Origin: Sediminicoccus rosea
Lineage (GTDB): Bacteria; Pseudomonadota; Alphaproteobacteria; Acetobacterales; Acetobacteraceae
Direction: 5' to 3'
Assembly: GCF_033547095.1 (NCBI RefSeq)
Contig: NZ_CP137852.1
Span: 4,365,001-4,429,000 of the forward strand
DNA: 64,000 nucleotides
Shown here piece by piece: positions 48,721 through 59,703 of the stretch (within the stretch, counting starts at the first letter, position 1; the number at the start of each line of letters is the position of its first letter). The notes beneath the pieces were generated by a model. The model was not told where the DNA came from. It made no database searches and saw only the letters and a list, made by a program, of their open reading frames with translations. Made by a program: the position numbers and the translations under genes.

Positions 48721-51605
48721 GCGTCCTCGGCGAACTTACGGCCCTGGAAGACCAGGGCGAATTCATCCGCCGCCACATCGGGCCGACGCCCGGTGAGGTC
48801 GCCTCCATGCTGGCCACCATCGGCTGCACCGACCTGGAAGAGATGACGGCGCGCACCGTGCCGGCAGCCATCCGCGGCATGGATTTCTCCGGCCTGCCGA
48901 GCCCGGTGAACGAGGCCGCTGCCATCGCCGAGCTGCGCGCGCTCTCCGAGCGCAACATCCGCAAGCGCAGCCTCATCGGCATGGGCTATCACGGCACGCA
49001 CACGCCGCCCGTGATCCTGCGCAACATCCTGGAAAACCCGGGCTGGTACACCGCCTATACGCCCTACCAGGCCGAGATCGCGCAGGGCCGGCTGGAAGCG
49101 CTGGTGAATTTCCAGACCCTCATCACCGACCTCACGGGCCTGCCCGTCGCCGGCGCCTCGCTGCTCGACGAGGGCACGGCGGCGGCTGAGGCCGTGACGC
49201 TGGCGCACTCCGCCCATAAGGCGAAGAGCGACACGCTCGTGGTCGCCGCCGATTGCCACCCGCAGACCATCGCGGTCGTGCAGGTGCGCGCCGAGCCCGT
49301 GGGCATCCGCGTGGTCCTGGCCGAGCCCGCGCAGCTCGCCGCCACCATCGCGGCCGAGAAGCCCTTTGCCGTGCTGACGCAATACCCTGGCACGACCGGC
49401 GCGCTGCGCGACATCACGCCCGAGATCGAGGCGGCGCATGCCGCCGGCGCGCTCACCATCGTCGCGGCCGACCTGCTGGCGCTGACCTTGGTCACGCCGC
49501 CGGGCGAGATGGGGGCGGACATCGTCGTCGGCTCCTCGCAGCGCTTCGGCGTGCCGCTCGGCTATGGCGGCCCGCATGCCGGCTACATGGCGGTGCGGGA
49601 CGCGCTGAAGCGGAGCATGCCCGGCCGCCTGGTGGGTGTCTCCATCGACGCCGCCGGCGCGCCCGCGATGCGCCTCGCGCTACAGACGCGCGAGCAGCAT
49701 ATCCGGCGCGAGAAGGCGACCTCCAACATCTGCACCGCGCAGGTGCTGCTGGCGGTCATGGCGTCGATGTACGCGGTCTGGCATGGGCCCGAAGGCCTGA
49801 AGCGCATCGCCCGCCGCGTGGCACTCCAGGCGCGTGTCCTGGCCGGCGCCTCGCGCTTCCCGCTGCGCCACGGTGCCTTCTTCGACACCATCTGCCTGGA
49901 AACGGGTGCCGAGACGGATGCGGTGATGCAGGCGGCGCTCGATGCCGGCTTCAACCTTCGCCGCGTCGGCACGGATGCCGTCGCCCTCGCGCTGGACGAG
50001 ACGGTGACGCGCGCCGAACTCGCGACGCTGGCCGGCATCCTGGGCCAGGGCGACCTCGCCACCGTGACGCCCAAGGGCGGCCTGCCCGCCACGCTCGCGC
50101 GCACGACGGGCTTCCTCAAGGCGGAGGTGTTCAACTCCCACCACGCCGAGCACTCCATGCTGCGCTACATGAAGCGGCTGGAGGACAAGGATGTGGCGCT
50201 GAACCGCTCCATGATCCCGCTCGGCTCCTGCACCATGAAGCTGAACGCGACGGCGGAGATGATCCCCGTCACCTTCCCGGGCTTCGCCGACATCCATCCC
50301 TTCGCGCCGGTGAACCAGGCCGAGGGCTACATCGCGATGATCCGGCAGCTGGAGGAATGGCTCTGCCGCGTCACCGGCTTCGCCGCCGTCTCGCTGCAGC
50401 CGAATGCGGGTAGCCAGGGCGAATATGCCGGCCTGCTGGCCATCCGCGCCTATCACCAGGCGCGCGGCGAGGGGCATCGCAACATCTGCCTCATCCCCAG
50501 CAGCGCCCATGGCACCAACCCGGCCTCGGCCGTGATGGCGGGCATGAAGGTCGTCGTCACCGGCTGCGACCGCGACGGCAATGTGGATGTGGAAGACCTG
50601 CGCGCCAAGGCGAAGCAGCACGGCCCGAACCTGGCCGCGCTGATGGTCACCTACCCCTCCACCCATGGCGTCTTCGAGGAGGCGATCCGCGAGATCTGCG
50701 CGATCATCCATGCCGAGGGCGGGCAGGTCTACATGGATGGCGCCAATATGAACGCGCAGGTGGGCCTCACGTCGCCCGCCTCCATCGGCGCCGATGTCTG
50801 CCACCTGAACCTGCACAAGACCTTCTGCATCCCGCATGGCGGCGGCGGGCCCGGCGTGGGGCCGATCGGCGTGGCAGCGCACCTCGCGCCGCATCTGCCC
50901 AACCACCCGCTGGTGGCGGAAGCGGGCCCGGCCACGGGCTTCGGCCCCGTCAGCGCCGCGCCCTTCGGCTCGGCCGCCATCCTGCCCATCAGCTACGCCT
51001 ATATCCGCATGATGGGCGGCGAGGGGCTGACGCGCGCGACGCAGGTGGCCATCCTCAACGCCAACTACATGGCCGCCCGCCTGCGCGACCACTTCCCCAT
51101 CCTCTACCGCGGGGGGCAGGGCATGGTGGCGCATGAATGCATCCTGGATTGCCGCGGCTTCCAGCAGAATGGCGGCGTCCTCGTCGAGGACATCGCCAAG
51201 CGCCTGCAGGATTACGGCTTCCACGCCCCCACCATGTCCTGGCCGGTGACCGGCACGCTCATGGTGGAGCCGACGGAGAGCGAGACGAAGTCCGAGCTCG
51301 ACCGCTTCTGCGACGCGATGATCAGCATCCGCGCCGAAATCCGCGCCGTCGAGCAAGGCCGGATGGACCGGGCCGACAATCCGCTGAAGAACGCGCCGCA
51401 CACCATGGCCGAAGTCATGGCGAGCGAATGGGCGCACCCCTACAGCCGCGAACAGGCCGCCTTCCCGCTGCCCTATGTGCGGATGAACAAGTACTGGCCG
51501 CCGGTGAAGCGCGTGGACAATGTCCATGGCGACCGGAACCTGATCTGCACCTGCGCGCCGCTTGAGGCCTATGCGGAGACGGCAACGCTGCAGGCCGCCG
51601 AGTAA
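48717..51605 (+). CDS. gcvP: glycine dehydrogenase (decarboxylating), fused P protein
   Basis: A 962-residue single-chain P protein (the P1 and P2 halves are fused, as in Proteobacteria). The N-terminus [17 protein letters not shown] and the block [23 protein letters not shown] and [17 protein letters not shown] lie in the P1 half. The PLP-binding lysine is Lys701 in [18 protein letters not shown] of the P2 half, with [10 protein letters not shown] upstream. It decarboxylates glycine and loads the aminomethyl group on GcvH. Last gene of the operon, followed by a double hairpin. Confidence 0.97.
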   Translation: MSVLGELTALEDQGEFIRRHIGPTPGEVASMLATIGCTDLEEMTARTVPAAIRGMDFSGLPSPVNEAAAIAELRALSERNIRKRSLIGMGYHGTHTPPVILRNILENPGWYTAYTPYQAEIAQGRLEALVNFQTLITDLTGLPVAGASLLDEGTAAAEAVTLAHSAHKAKSDTLVVAADCHPQTIAVVQVRAEPVGIRVVLAEPAQLAATIAAEKPFAVLTQYPGTTGALRDITPEIEAAHAAGALTIVAADLLALTLVTPPGEMGADIVVGSSQRFGVPLGYGGPHAGYMAVRDALKRSMPGRLVGVSIDAAGAPAMRLALQTREQHIRREKATSNICTAQVLLAVMASMYAVWHGPEGLKRIARRVALQARVLAGASRFPLRHGAFFDTICLETGAETDAVMQAALDAGFNLRRVGTDAVALALDETVTRAELATLAGILGQGDLATVTPKGGLPATLARTTGFLKAEVFNSHHAEHSMLRYMKRLEDKDVALNRSMIPLGSCTMKLNATAEMIPVTFPGFADIHPFAPVNQAEGYIAMIRQLEEWLCRVTGFAAVSLQPNAGSQGEYAGLLAIRAYHQARGEGHRNICLIPSSAHGTNPASAVMAGMKVVVTGCDRDGNVDVEDLRAKAKQHGPNLAALMVTYPSTHGVFEEAIREICAIIHAEGGQVYMDGANMNAQVGLTSPASIGADVCHLNLHKTFCIPHGGGGPGVGPIGVAAHLAPHLPNHPLVAEAGPATGFGPVSAAPFGSAAILPISYAYIRMMGGEGLTRATQVAILNANYMAARLRDHFPILYRGGQGMVAHECILDCRGFQQNGGVLVEDIAKRLQDYGFHAPTMSWPVTGTLMVEPTESETKSELDRFCDAMISIRAEIRAVEQGRMDRADNPLKNAPHTMAEVMASEWAHPYSREQAAFPLPYVRMNKYWPPVKRVDNVHGDRNLICTCAPLEAYAETATLQAAE

Positions 51606-51610
51606 GCACC

Positions 51611-51661
51611 CCGGGAGGGCTCTGCCCTCCCGGACCCTCCCGCCGAGGGGCTGCCCCTCGG
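51611..51661 (+). terminator. double hairpin after gcvP
   Basis: CCGGGAGGGC/GCCCTCCCGG (10-bp perfect stem, 3-base loop, 51611-51633) is followed by CCGAGGGG/CCCCTCGG (8-bp perfect stem, 3-base loop, 51643-51661). The pair sits between the convergent gcvP and NTF2-like genes. Very similar double hairpins are scattered through alphaproteobacterial genomes, so it may be a dispersed repeat used as a bidirectional terminator. Confidence 0.7.
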
Positions 51662-51671
51662 AACGCGAAAA

Positions 51672-52124
51672 CTACGCCTGCGGGCGCGTAAAAGCCTGGC
51701 GGGCGTAGAGCTTCCAGGCGCCGGCCTGCTTCTTCCAGACCTGCAATATCCCGATATTCACCGGCGTGATGCGCCCGCCACCCGTGGTGTGGCCGGTGAA
51801 GACATGGCGCACGATCGCGTCATCGCCATTCACCTGGATCGTCTGGTTCGTGATGTTGATCTCGCCGAACGGGTTGTTGCGCTCGACGATGTTCCCGATG
51901 AACTGCGCCCGGTTCTCGATGCGCCCGGCCGAATGGCCATAGCTCAGCCCTTCATGCGTCAGCGCCTCCAGCGCCGCGCGGTCGGCGGCCAGCATGGCGC
52001 GCGTGAGTGAAGCGACGGCCTGGGCCACGGCCTGGTCATCCGCGGCCTGGGCCTTGGCAAGAACAGGGACGAGCGTGGCGGCCAGCAAGGCGGCCCCACC
52101 CAGATGGCGACGATGGATTGGCAT
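51672..52124 (-). CDS. exported NTF2-like (DUF4440-type) protein
   Basis: A 150-residue protein with a signal peptide (HLGGAALLAATLVPVLAKAQA, cleavage about residue 27). The rest is a cone-shaped NTF2-like fold: AVASLTRAMLAADRAALEALTHEGLSYGHS, then a beta-sheet with RHVFTGHTTGG and VNIGILQVWKKQAGAWKLYARQAF. Family members act as small hydrolases, isomerases or binding domains. No catalytic set is evident. Single gene on its strand, convergent with the gcv operon. Confidence 0.8.
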   Translation of the reverse strand: MPIHRRHLGGAALLAATLVPVLAKAQAADDQAVAQAVASLTRAMLAADRAALEALTHEGLSYGHSAGRIENRAQFIGNIVERNNPFGEINITNQTIQVNGDDAIVRHVFTGHTTGGGRITPVNIGILQVWKKQAGAWKLYARQAFTRPQA

Positions 52125-52190
52125 GTTGTCCTCCCTGGCCGATGTTTCCCGGCCGGAAGGAAGGCTAGGCCCGGCACGCGGGCGCGTCCA

Positions 52191-52763
52191 TCACGTCCGG
52201 ACCAGCGGCTCCCGCGGCGCCGCGACGGGGCCCACCAGCCGGCGGATCGCGGCCACGAAGGGCGCCGTGTCCCAGGCCGCATCGCCCTCCAGCCGGGCGC
52301 GCTCCTGACCCTGGCGGTCCACGATCACGGTCGTGGGCAGGCCGCGCGCGCCCAGCGCCCGCGCCGCGGCGCCGCGCGGGTCGAGCCAGATGCCAAGCCC
52401 CGTCAGGCCGATGCGCTGGTAGAAGGCCTCCACCACCGCCCGCCCGCCGCGGTCGGAGGAGAGCGGCAGCACGGCGATGCGCTCGGCCGCCAGCGTGCGG
52501 GCCAGGCGTTCCAGCGCCGGCATCTCGGCCACGCAGGGCGGGCACCAGGTGGCCCAGAGGTTGATCACCAGCCCCTGGCCCGGGAAATCCGCCAGCGTCT
52601 TCTCCGCCCCCTCCGCATCCTGGAAGGTGATGGCGGGCATGGGCCGCGCCGCCTCGCGCAGCCGCTCGATCCCGGCCGCCGCCCGCGCGGCTTGCGCCCC
52701 CATGAGGGCGGGCGCTAGGACCATGCCAGCCAGAGCGCGGCGCGACGTCAAAACGGAAGCCAT
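52191..52763 (-). CDS. TlpA-like periplasmic thiol-disulfide reductase
   Basis: A 190-residue protein with a Tat/Sec-like signal ([20 protein letters not shown]). The thioredoxin domain has [17 protein letters not shown] with Cys74 and Cys77, and the cis-Pro in [12 protein letters not shown]. TlpA proteins reduce disulfides on periplasmic clients such as cytochrome c and oxidase assembly factors. Its ATG (52763) and the argH GTG (52770) are only six bases apart and point away from each other, an arrangement often kept in alphaproteobacteria. Each promoter must therefore lie inside the other gene. Confidence 0.9.
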   Translation of the reverse strand: MASVLTSRRALAGMVLAPALMGAQAARAAAGIERLREAARPMPAITFQDAEGAEKTLADFPGQGLVINLWATWCPPCVAEMPALERLARTLAAERIAVLPLSSDRGGRAVVEAFYQRIGLTGLGIWLDPRGAAARALGARGLPTTVIVDRQGQERARLEGDAAWDTAPFVAAIRRLVGPVAAPREPLVRT

Positions 52764-52769
52764 ATCCTC

Positions 52770-54170
52770 GTGTCCATCCCGAACGAAACCAATACCAACC
52801 AGCAATGGGGCGGCCGCTTCGCGGAAGGCCCCTGGGCGATCATGCAGGCCATCAACGCCTCGATCGGCTTCGATGCCAAGATGTGGCGCCAGGACATCCG
52901 CGGCAGCCTCGCCCACGCCGCCATGCTGGCCCATGTAGGGATCATCAGCGCGGATGACGAGGCCGCCATCCGCCAGGGCCTCGCCGAGATCGCCGCCGAG
53001 ATCGAAGCCGGCAAATTCGAGTGGTCCGAAGCCCTCGAGGATGTCCATATGAACATCGAGGCCCGCCTGACGGAGCGCATCGGCGAGGCCGGCAAGCGCC
53101 TGCACACCGCCCGCAGCCGCAACGACCAGGTGGCCACGGATTTCCGCCTCTGGACGCGCGATGCGATGGACGGCCTGGCCGCCCAGATGCTCGACCTCGT
53201 CCGCGCTCTCGTCGCCCGCGCCGAGGAGCATGCCGGCACCATCATGCCCGGCTACACGCATCTTCAGCCCGCGCAGCCCACCACCTTCGGCCACCACATG
53301 CTGGCCTATGCCGAGATGATCTGGCGCGACCGCGGCCGCATGCTCGATGCCCGCGCACGCCTGAACGAATGCCCGCTGGGCTCGGCCGCCATGTGCGGCA
53401 CCGGCTTCCCGATCGATCGCCACGCGACGGCCAAGGCGCTCGGCTTCGACGGCCCCACGCGCAACAGCCTGGACGCCGTCGGCAGCCGCGACTTCGCCAT
53501 GGAGTTCCTGGCTGCCTGCGCCATCTGCGCCACGCATCTCTCGCGCCTCGCCGAAGAGATCGTGATCTGGACCAACCCCTCCTTCGGGTTCGTGAAGCTC
53601 TCCGATGGCCTCACCACCGGCAGTTCCATCATGCCGCAGAAGCGCAACCCCGACGCGGCCGAACTGGTGCGCGGCAAGACGGGGCGCATGACCGGCAACC
53701 TGGTCGGCCTGCTGACCGTGGTGAAGGGCCTGGCGCTGACCTATGCGAAGGACCTGCAGGAGGACAAGGAAGGCGTCTTCGACTCGGCCGAGAACCTGAC
53801 CCTCTGCCTCGCCGCCAGCGCCGCCATGGTGCGCGACATGCAGCCCAACATCGCCCGCATGGCCGCCGCCGCCGGCGATGGCTTCTCCACCGCGACGGAC
53901 CTCGCCGATTGGCTGGTGCGCGAGCTGAAGCTCCCCTTCCGCGACGCGCACCACGTCACCGGCAAGCTGGTCGCGAAGGCGGAGAGCATGGGCGTGGACC
54001 TCTCCGGCCTCACCATCGCCGAGATGCGCGAGGTGGAGCCCCGCATCACCGACAGCGTCTTCGGCGTGCTGACGCCGGCGGCCTCCGTCGCCTCCCGCCG
54101 CTCCTATGGCGGCACGGCGCCGGACAATGTCCGCGCCATGGTGGCCGAGTGGCAGGAGCGCCTGGCATGA
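52770..54170 (+). CDS. argH: argininosuccinate lyase
   Basis: A 466-residue enzyme, the last step of arginine synthesis (argininosuccinate to arginine plus fumarate). The start is GTG 52770, giving the normal N-terminal [28 protein letters not shown], the catalytic-His block [13 protein letters not shown], and the signature [12 protein letters not shown] with the catalytic Ser near 285 are complete. Coupled to a downstream small lipoprotein gene by ATGA. Confidence 0.97.
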   Translation: MSIPNETNTNQQWGGRFAEGPWAIMQAINASIGFDAKMWRQDIRGSLAHAAMLAHVGIISADDEAAIRQGLAEIAAEIEAGKFEWSEALEDVHMNIEARLTERIGEAGKRLHTARSRNDQVATDFRLWTRDAMDGLAAQMLDLVRALVARAEEHAGTIMPGYTHLQPAQPTTFGHHMLAYAEMIWRDRGRMLDARARLNECPLGSAAMCGTGFPIDRHATAKALGFDGPTRNSLDAVGSRDFAMEFLAACAICATHLSRLAEEIVIWTNPSFGFVKLSDGLTTGSSIMPQKRNPDAAELVRGKTGRMTGNLVGLLTVVKGLALTYAKDLQEDKEGVFDSAENLTLCLAASAAMVRDMQPNIARMAAAAGDGFSTATDLADWLVRELKLPFRDAHHVTGKLVAKAESMGVDLSGLTIAEMREVEPRITDSVFGVLTPAASVASRRSYGGTAPDNVRAMVAEWQERLA

Positions 54171-54364
54171 GGCGCCTCGCTCTCCTGGCGCTGGCGGGCC
54201 TGGCGCTCGCCGCCTGCGGGCGCGTCGGCCCGCCGCGCCCGCCCGGCCCGCAGGAGGCGATCACCTTTCCGCGCTCCTATCCCGCGCTGACCGCCGAGGA
54301 GCGCGCCGAGATCAATGCCCGCCGGATCAGCCAGGGCCTGCAACCGCTGCCACCACCCCGCTGA
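54167..54364 (+). CDS. lptM: small lipoprotein LptM (YifL-like)
   Basis: A 65-residue lipoprotein whose ATG overlaps the argH stop (ATGA). The lipobox is LAAC (Cys about 17), followed by GRVGPPRPP: Gly-rich then Pro-rich, the hallmark CGxxGPxxxP of LptM, which stabilises the LptDE outer-membrane LPS translocon. The argH-lptM-lysA order is common in Proteobacteria; here lysA is absent and rpmJ follows instead. Confidence 0.8.
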   Translation: MRRLALLALAGLALAACGRVGPPRPPGPQEAITFPRSYPALTAEERAEINARRISQGLQPLPPPR

Positions 54365-54473
54365 GGCGCCGCGCTGAGGTTGACTCCCCGGCCGCGCCCG
54401 CTTATCTCGGCGCCTCCCCGGGGAGAGCACCGCTTTTCCCCGCAACCTTTTTCGTGTTTCGTGAGTTCGCGCC

Positions 54474-54599
54474 ATGAAGATCCGCAACAGCCTGAAATCC
54501 GCCAAGTTGCGGGACAAGAACTGCGTCGTGGTGCGCCGCCGCGGCCGTCTCTACGTCCTCAACAAGAAGAACCCGCGCTTCAAGGCCCGCCAGGGCTGA
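54474..54599 (+). CDS. rpmJ: 50S ribosomal protein L36
   Basis: A 41-residue protein, [20 protein letters not shown] followed by [21 protein letters not shown]. This is the 41-residue L36 form lacking the full four-ligand zinc ribbon (one Cys). As in many alphaproteobacteria it lies apart from the main ribosomal operons. The 109-base spacer before it is AT-richer (TTTTTCGTGTTTCGTG near 54448-54463) and may contain its promoter. It ends in front of a bidirectional hairpin. Confidence 0.97.
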   Translation: MKIRNSLKSAKLRDKNCVVVRRRGRLYVLNKKNPRFKARQG

Positions 54600-54632
54600 A
54601 TTGCCGCAGGTTCGACGGATGATGACGAGGGG

Positions 54633-54664
54633 CCAGGCCCCCCGTTTTCATGTCCGGGGCCTGG
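54633..54664. terminator. bidirectional terminator between rpmJ and the photolyase gene
   Basis: CCAGGCCCC (54633-54641) and GGGGCCTGG (54656-54664) form a 9-bp perfect stem with a 14-base loop containing TTTT. A shorter alternative, GGGG-CCAGG-CCCC (54629-54641) followed by CCGTTTTC, is a conventional terminator for rpmJ. Confidence 0.65.
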
Positions 54665-54675
54665 AGCAGGATAGT

Positions 54676-56220
54676 CTAGAGATCCAGGGATAGCTGCCGC
54701 CGCGCCTTGGCCTCGCGCCGCGCGGCCCTGGCCCGCTCGCCCATCGGATCGTCCTGCGCGAAGCGGCGCTGCCGGCTGCCATGCTTCTGGAAGACGCGGC
54801 GCGCCTCAGCATCGAACCCCGCCGCCGCGCGAATCCGGCTGATCCGCTCCCGCGCCGCATGCAGCGCGGCTGACAGTTCCACCACAGGCGCCGGATAGCC
54901 CGCGGGCGGGGCATCCAGCTTCCACGGCACGTGCCGCAGTCCGGGCGGCAGATGCGCCACCTCCGGCACCCAGCGCGCGATGAAGACGGCTTCCGCGTCC
55001 TGGTCCAGCCCCTGCTTCACCGGATTGTAGAGGCGCGGCGTGTTGATGCCGGTGGCGCCCGACTGCATCTGCACCTGCGGCCAGTGGATGCCCGGCTCGT
55101 AATCCACGAAGAGGCGGGCCAGATGCGCCCCGCTCGCCGCCCAGTCGAGGTCCAGATGGTGGCTCGCGAAGCTTTGCAGCATCGCGCGCATGCGGAAGTT
55201 GATCCAACCCGTCGCGATGAGCGAGCGCATGCAGGCATCGAGGAAGGGGTAGCCCGTCCGCCCCCCGGCCCAGGCCAGCAGCCGCGGATCATCGGGGGCC
55301 GTCGGCCGCCGCGCCGCCTCGGCCGCGGGATGCGCGGCGCGGCGCTCCAGCGCGGGTTCGCTCTCCAGCTTCTGAATGAAGTGACAATGCCAATGCAGCC
55401 GCGAGGCGAGGGACTGCACGGCGCCCAGCGGCACCGGCCGCTGCCCCGGCGGCTGGGCCGCGATGTCACGCCCCGCGCGCTCCACCCGCTGCACCACCTC
55501 CCGCATCGAGACGCTGCCCATGGCGAGATGCGGTGACAGGCGCGAGCAGGCCAGGGGCGCGCTGAGCGGCGAGGACATGCCACGCCGGTAATCGGCGCCG
55601 CGCCCGGCAAGAAAGCCCTCCAGCAGCGCCAGCGCCGCCGCGCGGCCGGCCGGCTGGGCCTCCACCAGGCCATCCTCCGGGTTCCAGTCGAAGGGCTGCT
55701 CCGGCAGCGCGCCCTCGATGATGCCGGCGGGCGCCATCAGACCCCGGGGTGGCGCCAGCACCGGCGCCCCCATGAAGCCCGCCCAGCGCCGCGCCCAGCC
55801 ATCGCGCGACGCCAGGCGCCGGACTACGCCGAACTGGGGATATTCGTGCCAGGGCACCCCGGCCTCCTGGCAGAAGCGCGCCACCGCCCGGTCCCGCGCA
55901 TAGGTCCAGAGATTGCCCGTCTCCTCATGGCTGTGCAGGGCCCGGATTCCACGCTCGGCATGCAGCCGCGCCAGCAGCGCCACCGCATCACCCTTGCGGA
56001 CCACCAGCGGCAGGCCGAGCGTGGCGAGTTGCGCCCGCAGATCCTCCAGCGCCGCGCGCAGGAAGCGCCATTGCCGGGGCGAGGCGTCCTCCCCGCGCCA
56101 ATAGTCCGGCTCGACGATGTAGAGCGGCAGCACGGGGCCACCCTGCGTCCCCTTGGCCGCCGCCAGCGCCGCGTGATCCGTGACGCGCAGATCCCGCTTG
56201 AACCACACGACATCGAGCAT
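54676..56220 (-). CDS. phr: cryptochrome/photolyase family protein (DNA photolyase)
   Basis: A 514-residue flavoprotein. The start at 56220 gives MLDVVWFKRDLRVTDHAAL, the classical N-terminus. HSHEETGNLWTYARDRAV is in the antenna domain. The FAD domain carries SRLSPHLAMGSVS, WHCHFIQKLE, GRTGYPFLDACMRSLIATGWINFRMR and HWPQVQMQSGATGINTPRLYNP. The last block with RMRAML and DYEPG matches a subgroup of bacterial photolyases/cryptochromes; repair of cyclobutane dimers with blue light is the likely role, signalling is possible. Divergent from the creatininase-family gene with 68 bases between starts. Confidence 0.9.
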   Translation of the reverse strand: MLDVVWFKRDLRVTDHAALAAAKGTQGGPVLPLYIVEPDYWRGEDASPRQWRFLRAALEDLRAQLATLGLPLVVRKGDAVALLARLHAERGIRALHSHEETGNLWTYARDRAVARFCQEAGVPWHEYPQFGVVRRLASRDGWARRWAGFMGAPVLAPPRGLMAPAGIIEGALPEQPFDWNPEDGLVEAQPAGRAAALALLEGFLAGRGADYRRGMSSPLSAPLACSRLSPHLAMGSVSMREVVQRVERAGRDIAAQPPGQRPVPLGAVQSLASRLHWHCHFIQKLESEPALERRAAHPAAEAARRPTAPDDPRLLAWAGGRTGYPFLDACMRSLIATGWINFRMRAMLQSFASHHLDLDWAASGAHLARLFVDYEPGIHWPQVQMQSGATGINTPRLYNPVKQGLDQDAEAVFIARWVPEVAHLPPGLRHVPWKLDAPPAGYPAPVVELSAALHAARERISRIRAAAGFDAEARRVFQKHGSRQRRFAQDDPMGERARAARREAKARRQLSLDL

Positions 56221-56288
56221 GCCCCTGATCTGCCCGCTTGCGCGCATCCGGCAAGGGGGAGAGGCTGCCCGAAACGAAGGAGATCCTC

Positions 56289-57062
56289 ATGGACGTGCGT
56301 TGGGAGAGACTGACCGGCCCCGAACTCAAGGCACTCGCCGGGCGCGGAGCGCTGCCCGTCCTGCCGATCGGCAGCTTGGAGCAGCACGGCCCGCATCTGC
56401 CGGTCTGGACCGACAGCTTCATCGCCCATGCGCTGAGCGTGGAGGCGGCCAAGCTCGCCACCGACGTGCCGGCCATCGTGCTGCCGCCGCTCTGGACCGG
56501 GCTTTCCGAGCATCACCTGCCCTTCGGCGGCACCATCACGCTGGACCACGCGACGCTGCATGCGGTGCTGCGCTGCGTGGTGCGCAGCCTGCAGGCGCAG
56601 GGCTTCACCCGGCTGCTCATCGTCAATGGCCATGGCGGCAACATTGATCCGCTGAACGTCTCGGTGCGTGAATTGGCGCATGAATTCGGCATGCCGGTGG
56701 TGGTGACGACCTGGCCGAACGTGGCACCGGTCGAGATCGCGAAAGCGCTCACCACCCAGCCCGGCATCATGCATGCCTGCGAGGGCGAGACGGCGCTCTG
56801 GCTGGCACTCGACCCTGGCCAGGTGCGCCACGACAAGATCGAGGAGGCCGCCGGCGGCAATGCCGGCGTGCAGGCGCCGGCCGGCTTTTCGCGCTTCTAC
56901 AGCTTCGCCGAGCGCGCGCCGCGCACCGGTGTGAAGGGCGACCCGCGCGCCGCCACGGCCGAGAAGGGCCAGGCGATGATCGCGGCCATCGCCACCAACC
57001 TCGCGCGCGCCATGCGCGACCCGGTGCTCTGGAGCAAGCCGGAGAAGGTGTGGCAGGCCTGA
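56289..57062 (+). CDS. creatininase family protein
   Basis: A 257-residue protein with AAGGAG just before ATG 56289. The family motifs for two metal ions are present: LPIGSLEQHGPHLPVWTD (Glu, His, Asp), GLSEHHLPFGGTITLD and LLIVNGHGGNIDPLN, followed by the conserved Glu in HACEGETALWL. Related enzymes are creatininase and MftE (mycofactocin), plus amide hydrolases in FAPy degradation. No mycofactocin or creatine genes are near, so the substrate is open. The end is four bases from the stop of the histidine kinase gene. Confidence 0.88.
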   Translation: MDVRWERLTGPELKALAGRGALPVLPIGSLEQHGPHLPVWTDSFIAHALSVEAAKLATDVPAIVLPPLWTGLSEHHLPFGGTITLDHATLHAVLRCVVRSLQAQGFTRLLIVNGHGGNIDPLNVSVRELAHEFGMPVVVTTWPNVAPVEIAKALTTQPGIMHACEGETALWLALDPGQVRHDKIEEAAGGNAGVQAPAGFSRFYSFAERAPRTGVKGDPRAATAEKGQAMIAAIATNLARAMRDPVLWSKPEKVWQA

Positions 57063-57066
57063 GGCC

Positions 57067-59703
57067 CTACCCCACCTTCTGCTTGAGCCGGTCCAGCAGC
57101 GCCGCGCGCTGCACCGGCTTGCCGAGATAGTCATCCATCCCCGCGGCCCGGCACTGCGCCTCGAAGACCGGACCCACCGCCGCCGTCAGCCCGATGATCC
57201 GGGTGCGCCGGTTGGGGCCCTGCGTCGCGCGGATCTGCCGCGTGGCCTCCAGCCCGTCCATCACCGGCATCTGGAGGTCCATCAGGATCACGTCATAGGG
57301 CGCGGCATGGGCCATCCGCACCGCCTCGCCGCCATCGCCCGCCACATCCACATGGCAATGCGCCTTGCCGAGGATGGTCTTCATGACGAGCTGGTTGGTG
57401 GCATTGTCCTCCACCAGAAGCACGCGCTGCAGCGGCGCTTCCTGCGTGGGCGGCGCCGTCGGCTCCGCCACCGCCGGCGCATCCGCCTCGGCGCGGGGCG
57501 CCAGCGCGGCGAGCAGGCTGTCGCGCAGCCGCGCCGGCAGGGCGGGCTTGAGCAGCATGCCCTCGACCAGCCCTTCCTCCGGCTGGTCCTTTCCAAGCGA
57601 GGCGCCGGAGGAGCAGAGCAGGATGGCCGGGCGCGGCAGGCCAGGCTCGGCGCGGATCTGGCGCGCCACATCGAGCCCGCGCGCATGTTCGAGCTGCCCG
57701 TCCAGCACCACGGCGCGGATCGGCCGGTCCCGGGACGCCGCATCGCGCAGCAGGGTCAGCGCCTCGGCCCCATCGCGCGCCAGCACCGGTTCGGCCCCCA
57801 TGCTGACGAGCTGCCGCGCCAGGATGTCGCGGTTGAGCGCGAGGTCGTCCACCACCATGATCTTGACGCCGGCCAGGGCGGTGGCCGGCGCGGCCTCGAG
57901 CGGGCCGGGCGGCTGGCCGAGCTTGGCCGAGAAGGTGAAGCGGCTGCCCGCGCCGCGCGGCTTGGTCGGATCGCGCGGGCCGGCCTCGATGCCACCGCCC
58001 ATCTCCTCGGCGAGGCGCCGGCAGATCGCGAGGCCGAGGCCCGTGCCGCCGTATTTCCGGCGGATCGAGGCATCGGCCTGGGTAAAGCGCTCGAAGAGAT
58101 GCGGCACCTGCGCGGGGTCGAGGCCGATGCCGGTGTCGAGCACCGCGCATTGCATCAGCCAGCCGCGCCGCTGGCCCAGCGGCTCCAGCGTGACGTCGAG
58201 CTGGATCCAGCCCTTGTCGGTGAACTTCACCGCATTGCCGACCAGGTTGAACAGCACCTGCCGCACGCGGCCGGGGTCGCCCACCATGATGCGCGGCATG
58301 TCGCCCGGCAGCGCCACCAGCAGCTCCACACCCTTGCTCGCCGCCTTGGGGGCGAAGAGCTCGACGATGGTGGCGAGTTCCTTTTCCAGCTCGAAGGGCA
58401 CGCGCTCCAGCTCGACGGCGCCGGCCTCCAGCTTCGAGAAGTCAAGGATGTCATTCAGCACCATCAGCAGGTGCTCGGCCGAGTTCTGGATGGTCTCGGC
58501 ATAGCGGCGCTGCAGGTCGTCCAGCCGCGTGTCCAGCAGCAGGCCGGTCATGCCGATCACGCCATTCATCGGCGTGCGGATCTCATGGCTCATCGAGGCC
58601 AGGAAATCCTCCTTGGCGCGCGAACCAGCGCGGGCCGCGGCCTCGCTCTCGGCCAGCTGCTCGCCCTGGGCGCGCAGCCGGTGCGCCTGGCGCACCATCA
58701 GGCCCAGCGCCATCAGGATGAAGGCGCCCGCACCGGCGACGCCGAGGCCGAGCAGCAGGCCGAGCGCGCGGTTGGCCGCCATCGCATCGGACCGCGCGCG
58801 CACCACCTCGACCACGAAGAGGCCCTGGCGGGTGACGGCGAAGCTCGCCATCACGTTCTGCCCGTCCTGGTCCACGCCGACGAAGCTGCCGCGCTCGAGG
58901 CGCGGCAGGAAGTTGCGGAAGGGCCAGGCGCCCGGATGGATCTGCCCGATCCCCGCCCGGCTGCCATCCGAACGGGCCAGCAGCGCGCCGTTGAAGGAGT
59001 GCAGCCGCACCGTGACGCCGAAGCCCTCGGCATATTGGCGGGCGATGCTGCTGAGATATTCGGGGTTGATGAGGGCGATCACCGTGCCCTCGAATTCGCC
59101 GCGCGCATTGCGGACGGCCCGCGCGAGCGGGATGGACCAAAGGCCGGTCTCGCTGATCGGCCGGGCATTGGGGGCGGCCAGGAAGCGCCCCGCCTCGGGC
59201 GGGCCCAGGCGGATCAGCTGGCCGCTCAGGCGCAGCACGCGGAACCAGTCGCGGTCCCCCAGGCTCTGGCCCACCAGCCCCTCGACGGTGGAATGCAGGA
59301 CCAGGCCGTTCGCATCGGTCACCAGCAGGGCGCGAAGCTGCGACACGTCCCGGAGCAGGTTGGACCGCTGGCCGGGGATGGTATCGAGCCCCTGCTCGCT
59401 GCGCTCGGCCTGGTCCAGCATGACCACGTCCACCGTCTGCATCGCGCGCGTCAACTGATCGGCAAGGGCCTCGGCGACAGACTGCGTCAGTCGCTCGGCC
59501 TCCAGGACAGCCTCCTGCTGGCCGCGATACATGACGATCCCGTAGACGGTCATCAGGCACAGGATGACGAGACCCGCCACCAGGGCGTAGAGTCGGCTCG
59601 GCCGCGGGGCGACACCGGAGGCATCCGAGCCTCCGCCGCCCGGGGAGGCGCCCGAAGAGCCGAAGGAGAGGCGAATGCTGTTGCGGAGTGCTTTCAGGCC
59701 CAT
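57067..59703 (-). CDS. hybrid sensor histidine kinase with two receiver domains
   Basis: An 878-residue membrane sensor. Start ATG at 59703 follows AAGGATC. TM1 (about 38-58) and TM2 (about 318-340) enclose a periplasmic double-Cache-like domain. Next come a HisKA domain with phosphoacceptor [15 protein letters not shown], HATPase with [16 protein letters not shown], a first receiver (MVVDDLALN, Asp in VVLDGQLEH, Lys in LLKPALP) and a second canonical receiver ([25 protein letters not shown]). No Hpt domain is fused and no partner regulator is encoded next to it. Its 5' end overlaps the oppositely oriented periplasmic binding protein gene by 29 bases, suggesting the binding protein feeds it a signal. 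Confidence 0.93.
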   Translation of the reverse strand: MGLKALRNSIRLSFGSSGASPGGGGSDASGVAPRPSRLYALVAGLVILCLMTVYGIVMYRGQQEAVLEAERLTQSVAEALADQLTRAMQTVDVVMLDQAERSEQGLDTIPGQRSNLLRDVSQLRALLVTDANGLVLHSTVEGLVGQSLGDRDWFRVLRLSGQLIRLGPPEAGRFLAAPNARPISETGLWSIPLARAVRNARGEFEGTVIALINPEYLSSIARQYAEGFGVTVRLHSFNGALLARSDGSRAGIGQIHPGAWPFRNFLPRLERGSFVGVDQDGQNVMASFAVTRQGLFVVEVVRARSDAMAANRALGLLLGLGVAGAGAFILMALGLMVRQAHRLRAQGEQLAESEAAARAGSRAKEDFLASMSHEIRTPMNGVIGMTGLLLDTRLDDLQRRYAETIQNSAEHLLMVLNDILDFSKLEAGAVELERVPFELEKELATIVELFAPKAASKGVELLVALPGDMPRIMVGDPGRVRQVLFNLVGNAVKFTDKGWIQLDVTLEPLGQRRGWLMQCAVLDTGIGLDPAQVPHLFERFTQADASIRRKYGGTGLGLAICRRLAEEMGGGIEAGPRDPTKPRGAGSRFTFSAKLGQPPGPLEAAPATALAGVKIMVVDDLALNRDILARQLVSMGAEPVLARDGAEALTLLRDAASRDRPIRAVVLDGQLEHARGLDVARQIRAEPGLPRPAILLCSSGASLGKDQPEEGLVEGMLLKPALPARLRDSLLAALAPRAEADAPAVAEPTAPPTQEAPLQRVLLVEDNATNQLVMKTILGKAHCHVDVAGDGGEAVRMAHAAPYDVILMDLQMPVMDGLEATRQIRATQGPNRRTRIIGLTAAVGPVFEAQCRAAGMDDYLGKPVQRAALLDRLKQKVG

